From NCBI GenBank assembly GCA_014529385.2, contig CM043950.1, positions 68,752,935 to 68,816,934 of the forward strand: a stretch of 64,000 nt of DNA. Direction: 5' to 3'. The notes beneath the pieces were generated by a model. It worked only from the letters and a program-made list of their open reading frames with translations, was not told where the DNA came from and did not search any database. The stretch comes from Adiantum capillus-veneris. Its lineage: Eukaryota; Streptophyta; Polypodiopsida; Polypodiales; Pteridaceae. Shown here piece by piece: positions 50,149 through 62,115 of the stretch (position 1 is the first letter of the stretch; each line of letters begins with the position of its first letter). Made by a program: the position numbers and the translations under genes.

Positions 50149-51702
50149 GTCATAAAATGTAATAGCTAACCACCCAAATGATTTTCTCATAGTAAATTGA
50201 TCACTTAATATGGGATAATAAACGGGAACAAGGGTTAGAATATAGACATGTGCTTTTGGACCTATCTCAAAACGAAGCCAATGGTAAAGGGGTTCAAAAG
50301 GGAGATGGTCTATCAAAGAGCAAGGCTAGCTAATGGAGCTTAAAAGACCTTAGGGTTAGCTTCATTAAAGAACTCCAATCATTAGTGTTAAAAGTCCTTT
50401 GATCTTAGGCAAGCTAGGGCTAAGCTTGAGGTGCTTGTCGTGCTTGATGACTAAGGTGCTTGAGTTGCTTGTCGTGCTAGATGACTAAGGTGCTTGTCCT
50501 ACTTGATAACTAAGGTGCTTGAGGTGCTTGTCATGCTTGATGAGGAAGGTGCTTGAGAAGCTTCCCATGCATGGGGGGTAAGGTGCTTGAGTAAAAAAGA
50601 GACCCCACAAAGGAGGGGGAAAGCCCCAAAGTTAGGGGAATCTTTGACTTAACCTCCCACTCACCCAAAGGACACCCCCTTTTCTCAAGGGGCACATGGG
50701 ACACATGTCAGACTCTCCCTATGATTAGCCACATCGTGTGCTTGAATGCTATTGGCTGGGCTAAAGGGAGGTCCAATGAGCTTCTAGTTCCATTCAACAA
50801 ATATCTAGATATTTTCAAGCTCTCTCTCTCTCTCTCTCTAAGGGGTAAGGAGGACACTTGTCCAAAGACTACCCATGTACTTGAAATGCATGGTGCATAT
50901 GATTGGCTAGGGAGAGAGGGGTCCAATGAGCTTGAAGCAGGAGCAAACAGTAGACCTCGCCAAGCAAGCAAGGGGTGTGATGGGGGGGTATACACCTCAC
51001 ACACACTCATTTTTTCAAGCATTCTCACTTGGTGAAAGTAGAGGAACTCCACCTCCTTCTCCAAGCTTGTTGAGAAGTTGAGTGCCTACACCAACATTCT
51101 TGGCTATGGAATGCAAATCCAACCAAGATCCATGCTTCAATGCTTGCCATCTTCTCCACCTTCATTATATTATGCTATTATGTATGCTAGCAAGAAGAGT
51201 GATGATAAGTGAGGAACTATTTCTTTCTCCTCTGGAATGTTTCTTCTTCTTCTTCCCTATCCTCATTCCCTGCTAGCTCTCTCCACCTTTGAAGGTGTTT
51301 GAGGTCTTGGGACTGAGGCTTGGGATAGTTCATGCTTTCTACAAAGTTTATGTTATGCTTGTGATGCATGAAGCTTTCCATCTTCATTGCATCACCTAGG
51401 TCACAAGGAACACAAAGATTGTATTGTACCAAGTCTCTCTTGATGGGAGAAACTATAATATAAATGCCTATTGGAGGGGGGACCGCCAGCTCCGTTTGAA
51501 TCCGGTCCTCAACTGTTGTCATGTTCTCTAAACTCTCTCTCTTGCAAAAGTATTGTTCATTCCAAGCTAACTAAGTGCCATGTTTATGTTGCTACCATCA
51601 ATTAAGTTCACCCGCTATGCTCACAAAGTAATCTCACAAAAGTGCTTCATCTAATTCCCTAATTCCACTACTCTTTAAGTTCATAGGCCACTTACATTAC
51701 AT
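50147..51702. other. Probable 5' LTR region of G3, limits not found
   Basis: The primer site at 51703 implies that an LTR ends just before it. No matching 3' LTR was found after 61621, so the LTR start cannot be placed. Imperfect direct repeats occur near 50700 and 50865 (both end 'ggtccaatgagctt'). No gene is seen. Confidence 0.45.
50428..50590. repeat. Minisatellite-like array of 'aggtgcttg' units
   Basis: Variants of 'aggtgcttgtcgtgcttgat' plus 'gactaaggtgctt' repeat four to five times with substitutions. Confidence 0.8.
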
Positions 51703-51714
51703 TGGTATCAGAGC
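51703..51714 (+). promoter_or_regulatory. Primer-binding site, initiator tRNA-Met
   Basis: TGGTATCAGAGC preceding the G3 leader. Confidence 0.88.
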
Positions 51715-52116
51715 ATTTGGTTTCTCTTTTCTTGCTTAAGAAGAGAGGTCCTTAAGTAGCCTATTAATGGTTGATTTTGTTAATTATATTAGGGTAAGTG
51801 GGACTGGGATCTATTATCGATTTTGTTTGAGCCCACTATGTGGGATATGGTGCAAACCTCGGGAGCTTTGGTCTTAATAATGGATTCTTTTTAGACTTGC
51901 CTACGGCTTTACCATTATTGAGCCATAAGAAGTCCAAAAGGAGCTATCCCTCGGTAACTCTGCTATGTTAGACCCACTCCACTACTCTCTATAATTAACT
52001 ACTTCGATCCGTGGGTGTAGATACTTAAGTGACTATTTTCAAAGGCTAAGAGGAGTAGCAACTAAGGTTTTGACTTGCCAAAGGATACACTAAGTAAACA
52101 CACAAGTTTTGTTAAT

Positions 52117-52973
52117 ATGGCTGACAATAACCAAGAGAGTAGAATGAACATTGATAACTTTGATTTTGCACATGAAGGTTCTAATGATGATGCCCCATGT
52201 TTGTTAATTATCTTGTTACTAAGTTGCAACAAGCTATGGGCAACCCTCCTTTGCAAGCTGAAGTTACTCAACAACTTCGTGCTTATGGGATTACCCTCCC
52301 TCTCCAAGAGGAGAGAGAGCTTAGGAGGCATCTTGATGAGACCCCCAAAAGAAGACTCTCTCCCATAGGAGAGGATGAATCCAAAGAACGCGAAAGTAAT
52401 GAATCCCTAAGTTCCTCCGAAGATGTGGCTCCACGAAGACGACGGACTAAACGATCGCCAACTCCTCCCAAGAGGAAACGGTTAACCCATAGTCCTTTTC
52501 CTCGTCAGAAGAGAGGAAAAAAAGGAAGAAAAGGGCAAGAAAGAGGTCACCCTCTTCTCCTTCTTCTTCACCTTCCTCCTCTTTCAACAAAAGCTATGGC
52601 TATTCTCCCAAAGAATACAAGAGTGGAGGACATTGCAAATCTTACCCTGCATGGCAAAGGTCCCAAAAGCTCAAGAAGTTCAAAGAGGGAGGAAAGAGTA
52701 GCTCTTTTCTCACCTATGATGGCACCTTTGGTGCTACCGATGAAGTATTGGCCTTCATCCAACAATTTGATGCAGCCTTTGGACATGAGGGCTTCACAAA
52801 GTCCTCCAAGCTACGCCATGTAGCTATGCACTTCCGAAAATCAGCTCGTCAATGATGGACTAGCCTTCGTGGCAATGACAAAGCCCAAAATACATGGAGC
52901 AATTCCTTGCAAGCGATGCAAAGGACAAAGTGCTCACCGAATGGCGCGGTTTCAAGCTTCTCTCTCATGAGTC
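52117..52973 (+). pseudogene. G3 Gag, N-terminal part
   Basis: Starts MADNNQESRMNIDNFDFAHE, shifts frame at about 52195, and continues with a basic, Ser-Arg-rich region (RRRRTKRSPTPPKRKR). The capsid part reads AFIQQFDAAFGHEG and KVLTEWRGFKLLSHES in other frames near 52745-52973. At least three frameshifts and a stop (ARQ*WTSL) are present. The copia-3 insertion falls at SHES. Confidence 0.8.
52969..52973. repeat. Target-site duplication of copia-3, left copy (GAGTC)
   Basis: GAGTC precedes the left LTR and recurs exactly at 57796-57800. Confidence 0.93.
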
Positions 52974-53116
52974 TGTTACCATATACATGTGGTAGTGATG
53001 TGTGTGAACACATTAGGACCACCGGGGCATTTTTTCCCTCTTTAGGAGGTTTTTTCCCCCGAGCATTGTATATACGCCCATCACTCTAGGGCTATCCATC
53101 TTTCCATTGCACACTA
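52974..53116 (+). repeat. 5' LTR of copia-3, truncated
   Basis: 143 bp from TGTTACC to CACACTA, then direct junction to leader sequence 'cagacagtactgcacaggc', which in copia-2 begins near 27718. Confidence 0.92.
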
Positions 53117-53288
53117 CAGACAGTACTGCACAGGCTATTTCGTCATTTTGTGCAACATTTCTGTCAGTGCCGTTTTCTGCATAACAGGTGCCTTCTAGTC
53201 TTCTACGGTTTGTGCTATATAGCACGTGTTGTTCCCGCTCCGTTTCTCCTATTTTCGGGTAGTTTTCACATCAGGTGCATCATTTACC

Positions 53289-54860
53289 ATGGCTGACAAC
53301 AACAACATAGATGTGTTCAAGATGTTTGTTGCTGAGGATAGGTTGGATGGGGACAATTACCCTATGTGGGCTTATATGATGCAACACGTTCTTGTGTCAA
53401 AGGGCGTCTGGAGTATTGTGCAGGGCATTAATGTACGTCCTGGTTCTAAAGATTTAGGCGATGTTGAGGATGTTGCAGGTCTTGCTGCAAGGATTGCTGC
53501 TGTTAGAGTTGTTTTGCCTACGGAAGAACAAGCTCATTGCGATGTAAAGGATGCACAGGCTCGTGCATTGATTGCGTTGTCTGTGAAGCGCACCATTGTT
53601 TCTCACATCCATTCAGCAAAATCTGCAAAATAGGCTTGGGATATTCTAGCAGGTCTTTATGCAAGCCGCAATGAGGCTAAAATTGCTTTGCTGCGTAAAG
53701 AGCTGGAGTCGAAGATTATGCATGAAGAAGATGATATGGACACTTTCCTTCCTAGTGTCAAGGATATCAATGAGCAACTTATTTGTGCAGGTGAAGTCAT
53801 TTCAGACAGTTCCCTTGTGCAGACTTTTCTTGATGCCTTACCAGATTTCTACCAGACTTTTGCTAGTACTTGGAGATTGTTGACCCAAGGAAATCCTGAA
53901 GTTGTCAAGTTTGATGCATTATGCACATTGCTGTTGCAAGAGTCACTTTCTAGAAAAAACAGGACTACGCAGCGTGCAGTTGAACAGGCTTTTATTTCTT
54001 CTCAAAGAAAGGGTGGTAACAGTAATGCAGCCACTTCTTATGGTTCTGCTACGAGTGGCAAAAATTATGTTCCTAATGCTTCTGCTGGCAGCAATTCGTC
54101 TGGAAATTCTGGTGATAAGGGCAAAAAGAAAATGCATTGCCATTATTGTAAAGCTAATGATCACTTGATCAAGTCGTGTCCTAAGTTGAAGGCCAAAGAG
54201 GCTAAGAAGAAAGAGGGTGGTTCCACTGCAAATGCTGGTTCCACTACAAATGCAGCCATTGTTGAGTCTTCTATGAAAGGAGATTGTAATGTTGATGTTG
54301 ATGCAGAATGGGCTTTTAGCGCAGAGTGCACTTACAATCCTGCTGTCCATGATGCATGCTTGTCAGTTGCTGCAGATTCACATGTGTGGTATTTTGACAG
54401 TGGTGCTACAAAGCACCTTACCTCTCTCGAGTCTGTCCCTCATGGGAATTCAGTCACTTGTGCCAACAATGCCTCTTATCCAATTCAGGGAGTTGGAAAT
54501 ATTGTGCTTACTGTTGCTAATGGCAGTTCTTTCACACTTGTTGATGCACTTTATGTACCTGGGATCAAGAAGAATCTCTTGTCTGTATCCGCACTTGCTA
54601 GACTTGGACTTGTAGTCAAATTTGTGGATGATAGATGTATAGTTCATGATCTCAGTTTTGGTAATGAAATTGTTGCATCTGGCCTTTTGTGCCGTGGGTT
54701 GTATAAGCTCACTTTGTATAACAAGTGTGGACAAAATTTTGCAAATGCTGTTGCAGACTCAAGGGCTATTTCAGATGCAAAACTTTGGCATGCACATTTT
54801 GGTCATCTGAATTTTGCCAGTTTGCTGCGTTGGGAAAAATCTGATATGGTTGCTTCTTGG
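53289..54860 (+). pseudogene. Copia-3 Gag, zinc knuckle and protease
   Basis: Starts MADNNNIDVFKMFVAEDRLD. A TAG ends the first 114 codons (53631-53633, AK*AWDIL) and is shared with copia-2. The frame then stays open: Gag segment, knuckle CHYCKANDHLIKSC, protease active site WYFDSGATKHLTS (Asp intact) and pre-integrase LWHAHFGHLNFASL. The deletion at about 54860 shifts the frame. Confidence 0.88.
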
Positions 54861-55747
54861 CCGCCTCTAAGTTTCCAAAGGATGGTTCAGTTCGGGCCAC
54901 ATGCAGGTTGCAGCTTGTGCATAGCGATGTTTGTGGGCCCATGCAAACTCCGTTCTTGGGCAATTACCTGTACTTCGTGACTTTAATTGATGATTCCTCC
55001 AAGCATGCATGGGTATTTCCGCTTAAAGCGAAGTCCGAAGTTTTTATGTGCTTCAAACACTTTCTGGCTATGGTTGAAAATGTCTCGAAATGTACTATGG
55101 GCACCCTCCGTTCCGATCGAGGGGGGGAGTATATGTCTCATGAATTTAATGCATTTCTGGCTAGTCGTGGGATAAAACACCAATGTACAATGCCTTATAC
55201 ACCTCAGCAAAATGGTGTTGCTGAGAGGAAAAATAGGTCACTGACGGAAATGGCACGATGTATGGTCAAAAGTCAAGCTTTGCCGCATTCTTTTTGGCTT
55301 GAGTCCATCATGTGTGCCACTTATGTACTTAACAGGTGTCTTACGAAAGGTTTGCAGTCTATTACTCCATATGAAGCATGGCATGATAGAAAGCCTTCTA
55401 TTGAGCACTTGCGTGTTTTTGGCTGTTTGGCATATGCTTTGGTGCCACAAGTGCAACGGAGAAAATTGGATGATAAGGCTGTCAAATGTATTTTTGTTGG
55501 TTCTAGTGCTGAAAGCAAAGGTTACAGGTTGTATAATCTGCAAAAAAAACATATTCTGGTTTCACGGGATGTAGTGTTTGTGGAAGATTTTGTTCAGCCC
55601 TTGCTGTCATGTACTAGAGACAGTAATGTAAGCTCACACAACATTTATGACACTTTGTTGCCTCTTTTTAGTGGTGGAAATATGAATGTAAGTTCCAATG
55701 AGGCAAATGTACAGCCTATGGGGGTTTCTGAAAATGTTATAGATTAG
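54861..55747 (+). pseudogene. Copia-3 integrase core
   Basis: Catalytic residues are VHSDVCGPM (D), LRSDRGGEY (D) and NGVAERKNR (E). The upstream CEGCILGKI zinc-finger part seen in copia-2 is deleted. Copia-type EAWHDRKPSIEHLRVFGC follows. A TAG at 55745 separates it from the reverse transcriptase. Confidence 0.88.
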
Positions 55748-56779
55748 CCTCTTACTGATGCAGATGTACATGATGTACTTGATGAGGAAAGGGCTAAAAA
55801 TGAGCAGGCTAGAGGTATGCCAAAATGGCTGGTGCACACTTTGCGTGACAGTAAATTGGATGCACCTTTGTCTAGTCGTACTAGTTCAAGCTCTTGCCAT
55901 GCATCTTATGCATCAGATTGTTATGATTTGGCTGTGTCTAGCTTACATGATGTTGAGGAGCCTCTGTCTTTTGATGAAGCACAAAATTCAGAAAATTGGA
56001 TGGCTGCCATGCAATCAGAATATGATGCACTTATAGAAAATGACACATGGACTTTATGTGATTTGCCTCCTGGCAAAAAGGCCATTGGTACGAAGTGGGT
56101 TTACAAGTTGAAACGCAAGCCGGATGGTGAGATTGATCGCCATAAGGCTCGACTTGTTGCAAAGGGTTATGCACAGCAAAAAGGCATCAATTATGAAGAG
56201 ACTTTTTCTCCCACTTGTCGTATGACTACTATGCATTTTCTATGTGCATTGGCAGCTCATTTTGGTTGGGATGTACATCAATCAGACATTGTTACTGCTT
56301 TCTTGAATGGTGACATATTTGAGGAAGTTTATGTAACACAGCATCGCGGTTTTGTCATAAAAGGACAAGAGGACAAAGTGTGCAGATGTAAAAAGGCTTT
56401 GTATGGGTTGAAGCAATCTCCTTGTGCTTGGTATGAGAAAGCTGACACTCATTTGGTTAAACGAGGCTTTTGTAATAGTCCAACAGAAAGGACATTGTAT
56501 GTAAAGCGTAAGGGTGATGTACTTCTCATCATGGTTCTTTATGTTGATGATTTGCTGATCACTGGACCAAATGAGAGACATATTGCTGAATTTAAGGCTG
56601 ATTTGAATGCTACTTTCAAGATGAAAGATTTGGGGCTGTTGCATCATTATTTGGGTATACAATTTAAGCAGTGTGATGGTGGTATTGCCTTGTGTCAGAA
56701 AAGTTACATAGAGACTTGCTATGTAAATTTGAACTTGAGGATTGCAAACCTATTGCCACTCCCATGGAAACAGGTTTGA
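55748..56779 (+). pseudogene. Copia-3 reverse transcriptase
   Basis: Long open frame with GTKWVYKLKRKPDGEIDRHK, HQSDIVTAFLNGDIFEEVYV (motif A), ALYGLKQSPCAWYEK (motif B) and VLYVDDLLITG (catalytic YVDD). This is the best preserved enzyme of the copy. A frameshift at about 56740 ends it. Confidence 0.9.
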
Positions 56780-57493
56780 AGTTTAGTCTACATGATGCTG
56801 GCGATCCTACTAATGTCACTCTTTACCAAACTGTTGTTGCTGCCTCATTTTTGTATGCAACACGAGGCCATATATTCATTTTTTAATCTCACAGGTCAGC
56901 AGATTTATGCATAGCCCAGGGTCTAAGCATTGGCAGTCTGTCAAGATATTTTCCGCTACCTTAGTGGCACTTTACATCTTGGCTTGTTTTATCCTAAGGG
57001 GGGATCATTACCGCCAGAGTTACATGTTTTTTCGGACTCAGATTGGGCTGGTTGTTTTGACATGCGAGTGTCCACAAGTGGTTTTTGTTTCATGCTTGGC
57101 AATTCATGTATATCATGGTTGAGCAAGAAGCAACCTACTGTCGCCACTTCGAGTTGTGAGGCTAAGTACAAGGAAGTCTTCACAGCTACGGTTGAGTGTG
57201 TATGGCTCAGACGCCTTATGGCTGATTTGGGTGTTGGACAGGACACTGCCAACACAATCTACACTGACAGTCAGAGCGCATTGGCAGTTGCGAGGAACCC
57301 AGTTTTGCATGCTCGCACAAAGCACATTGAGGTGCATTACCACTATGTCAGGGAGAGGCTCTCAGTAGGAGAGATCAGCTTGGCTTATGTGCCAACACAA
57401 GACAACCTTGCAGATCTTTTCACAAAGGCATTGTCTCGTGAGAAGCTTGAAGCTTTCCACAAAGCTTTGGGCTTACTTCCCTTTGTGGACTGA
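56740..57493 (+). pseudogene. Copia-3 RNase H
   Basis: Motifs are DSDWAGCFDMRVSTSGFCFM, SSCEAKYKEV (catalytic Glu), YTDSQSALAVARNP (Asp) and ARTKHIEVHYHYVRE. One stop and shifts lie at 56740-56930; 56930-57493 is open to the natural TGA. Confidence 0.9.
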
Positions 57494-57558
57494 TCATGTC
57501 CTCAGGGCATGGCACTTCCCTTTACTCATGTGCCAGCTCTTGTTCATCGCATCACTCC

Positions 57559-57566
57559 AGGGGGGA
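57559..57566 (+). promoter_or_regulatory. Polypurine tract of copia-3
   Basis: AGGGGGGA directly before the 3' LTR. Confidence 0.85.
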
Positions 57567-57568
57567 TT

Positions 57569-57795
57569 TGTTACCATATACATGTGGTAGTGATGTGTGT
57601 GAACACATTAGGACCGCCGGGGCATTTTTTCCCTCTTTAGGAGGTTTTTTCCCTCAAGCATTGTATATACGCCCATCACTCTAGGGCTATCCATGTTTCC
57701 ATTGCACACTAAGTAATACACTCTCTATTGTGTGCCTTGATCTTCCTTCGTCTTCTCCAAGCTGTGTGCGTTTCTCTGCAACCCTAATTCCAACA
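57569..57795 (+). repeat. 3' LTR of copia-3
   Basis: 227 bp from TGTTACC to CCAACA; the reference for the other copia LTRs in the window. Confidence 0.95.
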
Positions 57796-57800
57796 GAGTC
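57796..57800. repeat. Target-site duplication of copia-3, right copy (GAGTC)
   Basis: Exact repeat of 52969-52973. Confidence 0.93.
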
Positions 57801-58687
57801 TTTCCACAAATACGTAGACAAGTTTTGGGACTTACATCTCAAGGCTATTGTCTTCCAAAAGATAGACTTTGCAGAGAAAAGGTAGCAATTTTGTGCAAGA
57901 TTACCTGAAGAAATGGCTGAGTATGTCAACTCCCAATGGTCTGGTTCTATCAACGAAGTAATCCACAACACCATGGTTGCTTCGCGCATCAATTTCCAAC
58001 AAGGGGCTAGACGAAATGTCAAGCCCATGGAAAATAAAAGCAAAAGTGATGCCAAGGGAAAAACCAATGCTCAAAATTTTTCCCAAGGCCATTCCAACAA
58101 CAACAAAAACTGGTCCAAGGAGAAGGGAGTTTACAAAGGTAAAAACAAACTATCTCTTGAAGGGCTTGAAGTTTTTCGAAAGGACCATAAGTGTTTTAAG
58201 TGTGGGGAACAAGAACATGGTTATCGTTCTTGCCCCAAGAGAAATGCTCGCAATGAGACTCCTAGAGCTTCCACCATCAAAGCTCCAAAAGAGGATGCTC
58301 ATTGTAAAGGTTCACCTCTCTTCTATGCTTGGGGAAAGGTAAGGGAGCATGATGTGTTCATCTTGTTTCATCCTGGCTCTACTCACAACTTCATATCAAC
58401 GGAGTTGGCCACCAAGTTGGGCATTCAAGCTTTCAAGATGGGAGATATTGTAACTGCCGATGCCTTTCAAGGGACAGCAAGCCTCCGTTACTCCCTTGAT
58501 TGGGAAGTTGAGGCTTCATGTCCAAAGCTATGTTGACAAAGAAGACTTCTTAATCTCTCCTCTCCAACATGAGGATGATATCTTAGGGGCACCATGGTTC
58601 AACCGCAAGGCTGCCAACATGAAGTTCCCTGAAAGGAGAATCTACTTCACCTACAGGGGAAAGAATATGTATATAGATGCTAATTAG
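57801..58687 (+). pseudogene. G3 Gag C-terminus and protease
   Basis: Gag continues with HKYVDKFWDLHLKAIVFQK and, after a stop near 57883, NTMVASRINFQQGAR. A canonical knuckle CFKCGEQEHGYRSC lies at 58194-58235. The protease active site reads FHPGSTHNFIS: the catalytic Asp expected before PGS is His (CAT at 58369-58371 by position), so the enzyme cannot work. The later part (VTPLIGKLRLHVQSY, DILGAPWFNRKAANM) is in the next frame, 58460-58687. Confidence 0.85.
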
Positions 58688-58739
58688 TCTAGTTGTACTA
58701 TACCACTTGTAAATCCTCTTGCTCTTGATAAATCAATGA

Positions 58740-60027
58740 AGCGCTCAATTTCTGTGTACATGATTTTTGTCAAAGAGTCCCTAAAAGGTCCTAATGTTTG
58801 ATCAAATGTAAATGGTAGGAATCAAGAAGAGTTAGGCTTGTCTAACTTTCTAAAAGGATTCCAAGATGTGTTCATCGATGATATCCCTATGGACTTACCT
58901 CCAAAACTAGGGGATGATGACCATCGAATTGAGCTCCTATCAACAAACTGACCGCCTAACAAGCCTCCTTATCAAGTTTCCCAAGCTCAATAAGAGGAGA
59001 TCATGAGAACAAGAATTGGTAGACAAAGGTATGGTGAGGCCTAGCTCCTCTCCCTTTTGTTCTCCAGTCATTTTAGTGCAAAAGAAAGATGGTACATACC
59101 GCATGTGTGGGGACTATCACGCACTAAACCATATCACTATCAAAAACAGATTTCTCGTACTTTGGATAGAAGATCTATTTGATAAGCTACAAGGCTCTAC
59201 CTACTTCAGTAGGATTGACCTTAAAAGTGTCTACCATCAAATAAGGATAGTGAATGAAGATATTCTAAAGACCGCGTTTCGTACAACGTTTGGCCTTTAT
59301 GAATATCTAGTCATGCCTTTTGGCTTGACTAATGCACCAGCCACGTTCAATCGATAAATGGAAAAAAAATAGACCCTACCACAAATTCACTGGAGTGTTC
59401 TTTGATGATATCATCATCTACTCCAAGTCTTTGGAGGAACACAAGCAACATCTCCAAGTGATTTTTCAAGCATTGAGGGAGAACAAGCTTTTTCTCAATC
59501 AAAAGAAAAGCGAATTTTTCCTTCAAGAGATCCAATACTTAGGTCATAATATCTCTCAAGATGGTATCCGTATGGATCCATCAAAGTTGAAGGTAATAAA
59601 GGCATGGCCTAATCCAAGAAATCTACATGATCTAAGAAGCTTTATTGGTATGTGTGCATACTATAGATGCTTCATAGCAAAATTCTATCAAATAGTAGGA
59701 CCATTACATGACTTAACAAAGAAGAACGTTAAGTATTCATGGACTACTAAGGAGAAAAATGCTTTTGACAAGCTCAAAGAGAAGCTTACCTCTCAACCAG
59801 TCCTTATGCTTCCAGATTTCTCAAAGCCATTTGAGGTCCAATGTGATGCTTGTCGTGATTGCCTTGGAGCAGTCTTGCTTCAAGAAGGGCATTCCATAGC
59901 ATATGAGATTCGAAGGCTCAATACGGATGAACGGGTCTTAGGCATTTATGAGAAAGAGCTTTTAGCTACTCTACATGTCCTAGACACATGGAAGTACTAT
60001 CTATTGGGGACTCCATTCATTTTATGA
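58740..60027 (+). pseudogene. G3 reverse transcriptase and start of RNase H
   Basis: Open parts are 59016-59357 ([47 protein letters not shown]) and 59395-60027 (FFDDIIIYSKS with the two catalytic Asp residues; CAYYRCFIAKFYQIVGPLHD). RNase H begins FEVQCDACRDCLGAVLLQ. A frameshift lies between the two parts and a TGA at 60025-60027 replaces a sense codon before ADHQSLKYF. Confidence 0.87.
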
Positions 60028-60440
60028 GCAGACCATCAAAGTCTCAAGTACTTCATGACGCAAACAAAGCTTTTCAACAAACAAATGAGGTGGGAAAATT
60101 TTCTTTCACAATTTAATTTTCATATTGCTCACATTGCTGGTAAGCACAATCAAGTGGCTGATGCACTTTCACGACAACGACCAAAAGTTAATGTTGTGTC
60201 TATAGCAACTCACAATGATCTATCTTCTATGACAGATGAGTATGCTATTGACCCTGACTTTAAAGACATAATGTCAGCCTTGATTTGGGAAAGCAAGAGG
60301 AACCATTCACTTTTTAAGATGGTTATCTTCTCCATGGCAATAGGCTATGTGTTACCCGCTCCCTTCGTGAAAGTCATGTATGAATCCCATGCTCCTCCCT
60401 ATGCGAGGCATAGAGGCATTCAACCTACTCTTTGAGGAGT
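60028..60440 (+). pseudogene. G3 RNase H end and integrase zinc-binding region
   Basis: The frame after the TGA reads QTKLFNKQMRWENFLSQ, then HIAGKHNQVADALSRQR, the standard end of Ty3 RNase H. It continues to YESHAPPYARHRGIQPTL, where H...H of the integrase zinc site is found, and stops at a TGA (60433-60435). Confidence 0.85.
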
Positions 60441-60452
60441 AAAGACGTAATT

Positions 60453-61621
60453 TTATTGGCCTATCATGAAAGTGGACATACAAGAGTATGTTTCAAAATG
60501 TGTGGTATGCCAAAAGACCAAGTATGATAGAGGGAAGCAACCTAGATTACTCCAGCCATTGCCAATTCCTAATTCACCATGGGAGAGTATATCCATGGTT
60601 TTTATCTTTGGATTACCCAAATCTATCCATGGGAATACGGAAATATGGACAGTAGTTGACAAGTTTAGCAAGCAAGCACACTTTATTCATGTCAAGAAGA
60701 TTTATTAAGGCACACCAAATGGCAACTCTCTTCATATCCCAGATTTTCAATGGATTGCCAACATCCATCGTGTCAGATAGAGATCCTAGAATGGCCAGTA
60801 ATTTTTGGAAAGGTCTCTTTGAAAATCTAGGTACAAAATTGAATTTCTCTTTTGCCTATCACCCACAAACGGATGGCCAAAGTGAGATAGCCAATCTTAA
60901 GATTCTTGATCTACTAAAAACCTATATTACAGAAGTAGATCAATGCTCACAATGGGAAAAGTACTTACCTCTTGTAGAGTATGCGTATAATAATACTATC
61001 CATATTTCTACGAGAAAAACACCTTATGAAACCATAGAGGGAAGACCTAAAAGTCCCTTGATACTTAAAGTACATGGGAAGATCTTCACTACCGATGAGT
61101 ATAGCCATGACCTGCAAGAATCTTTTCAACAGATTAAGGAGGCTATATCCATCTCTCAACAAAGGCAAAAAGCTGTTGCTCATAAGCACAGAAGGGCCTT
61201 AACGCTCAAAGAAAATGATTGGGTCTTACTTAAGTTTCCCAAGGCTCGGTTGAGGCAAACGACGGGCAAAAATCCTACAGGCCATCAAAAGTGTTATGCT
61301 AAACTAGCAAAAAGATACTATGGTCCTTTTCAAATTTTGAAGCCAATCAATGAGGTGGCTTGTCAACTCCAGTTGCCCAACCATTGGCTCATACACAATG
61401 CTTTTTATGTGAGCCTACTTAAGTCCTACAAAACAGAGCCACCAAGTGAACCAATTATTCAATACCCTCACGAAATCGAAGACCAAGAAGAGGTGCTACA
61501 GCCCAAATCCATCCTTTGGCATGAAGACAAGGTACTACGACATGGTAAGATTATCAGACGGTATCTTATTAAGTTCAAAAATTATCCTTTTGAAGATGCT
61601 AGATGTATGCAAGGAATCTAG
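60453..61621 (+). pseudogene. G3 integrase with chromodomain-like C-terminus
   Basis: Cys pair CVVCQKTKYDRGK completes the zinc site. The first catalytic Asp is lost: the core reads ESISMVFIFGLPKS, with Val where Asp is expected. The second Asp (TSIVSDRDPRMASN) and Glu (PQTDGQSEIAN) remain. The C-terminal part has NDWVLLKFPKARL and, near 61530-61615, HGKIIRRYLIKFKNYPFEDA, a short chromodomain-like segment thought to guide integration to certain chromatin in chromoviruses. One frameshift is at about 60700. Confidence 0.85.
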
Positions 61622-61660
61622 CTTAAGGAAAGTATGAACCTTGTCAATGCTTACAATGCT

Positions 61661-62106
61661 ACATTAGAGTAAGCAAATGTACATGTTTCCTTTAAATGAT
61701 CAATGTTTTTTTCTTATAAGACTAATTATCTTTCTATTGTGCACAAATTTAAGTAGTATGCATACTTGGAATCATGCTTGTGATGACGACGTCTCTCCAA
61801 CACCAATTAGAATTTGTCACTCTATATGGGAGGATGAAATGGACTAAAGAGCAGACAGGCGTGGCTATTTTTCATGGCCAACAACACCCTTGTAAGTTGT
61901 GATGGTGACCACATCCCCTCTTCATTGCCTTTGCCCAGAGCGGCCTTCGCATAGGTGATTGGCTCACAACATCAATAAGTAGTTTTCAGAAATTTTAAAT
62001 ACTTGTATGTCCACTAGTGTGACTTGGTTGGCCGGACATCCCTTTCACGCTTGTTTGAGCAAGGCCACATCAGACATGCGTGACACCCATGCATGACATG
62101 AGCGTA
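61661..62106. other. No gene recognised
   Basis: Region after G3. No LTR matching 50.1-51.7 kb and no frame of note. Confidence 0.5.
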
Positions 62107-62115
62107 AGGCCCGCC
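62107..62115. repeat. Target-site duplication of the small DNA transposon, left (AGGCCCGCC)
   Basis: AGGCCCGCC recurs exactly at 62589-62597 on the other side of the element. Confidence 0.75.

Larger units (their letters stand above)
52974..57795 (+). mobile_element. Copia retrotransposon (copia-3) nested in G3
   Basis: 4822 bp, plus strand, flanked by GAGTC. The 5' LTR keeps only its first 143 bases; a deletion removes the rest of the LTR, the primer site and about 190 bases of leader. The shared LTR parts differ at about four positions. All copia domains are readable but interrupted. A second deletion of about 80 bp removes the integrase Cys pair. It is younger than G3. Confidence 0.93.
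51703..61660 (+). mobile_element. Ty3 chromovirus (G3), decayed, split by copia-3
   Basis: Order: primer site, Gag (52117-52973, continuing at 57801), zinc knuckle, protease, reverse transcriptase, RNase H, integrase and a chromodomain-like end at about 61600. Removing 52974-57800 (copia-3 plus one copy of the GAGTC duplication) restores a continuous Gag reading across the site. Several essential residues are changed, so the element is dead. No 3' LTR was recognised. Confidence 0.88.

Noticed and set aside
50147-51702. Assigning exact LTR ends to G3
   Set aside because: No matching 3' copy was found after 61621, so any start coordinate would be a guess.
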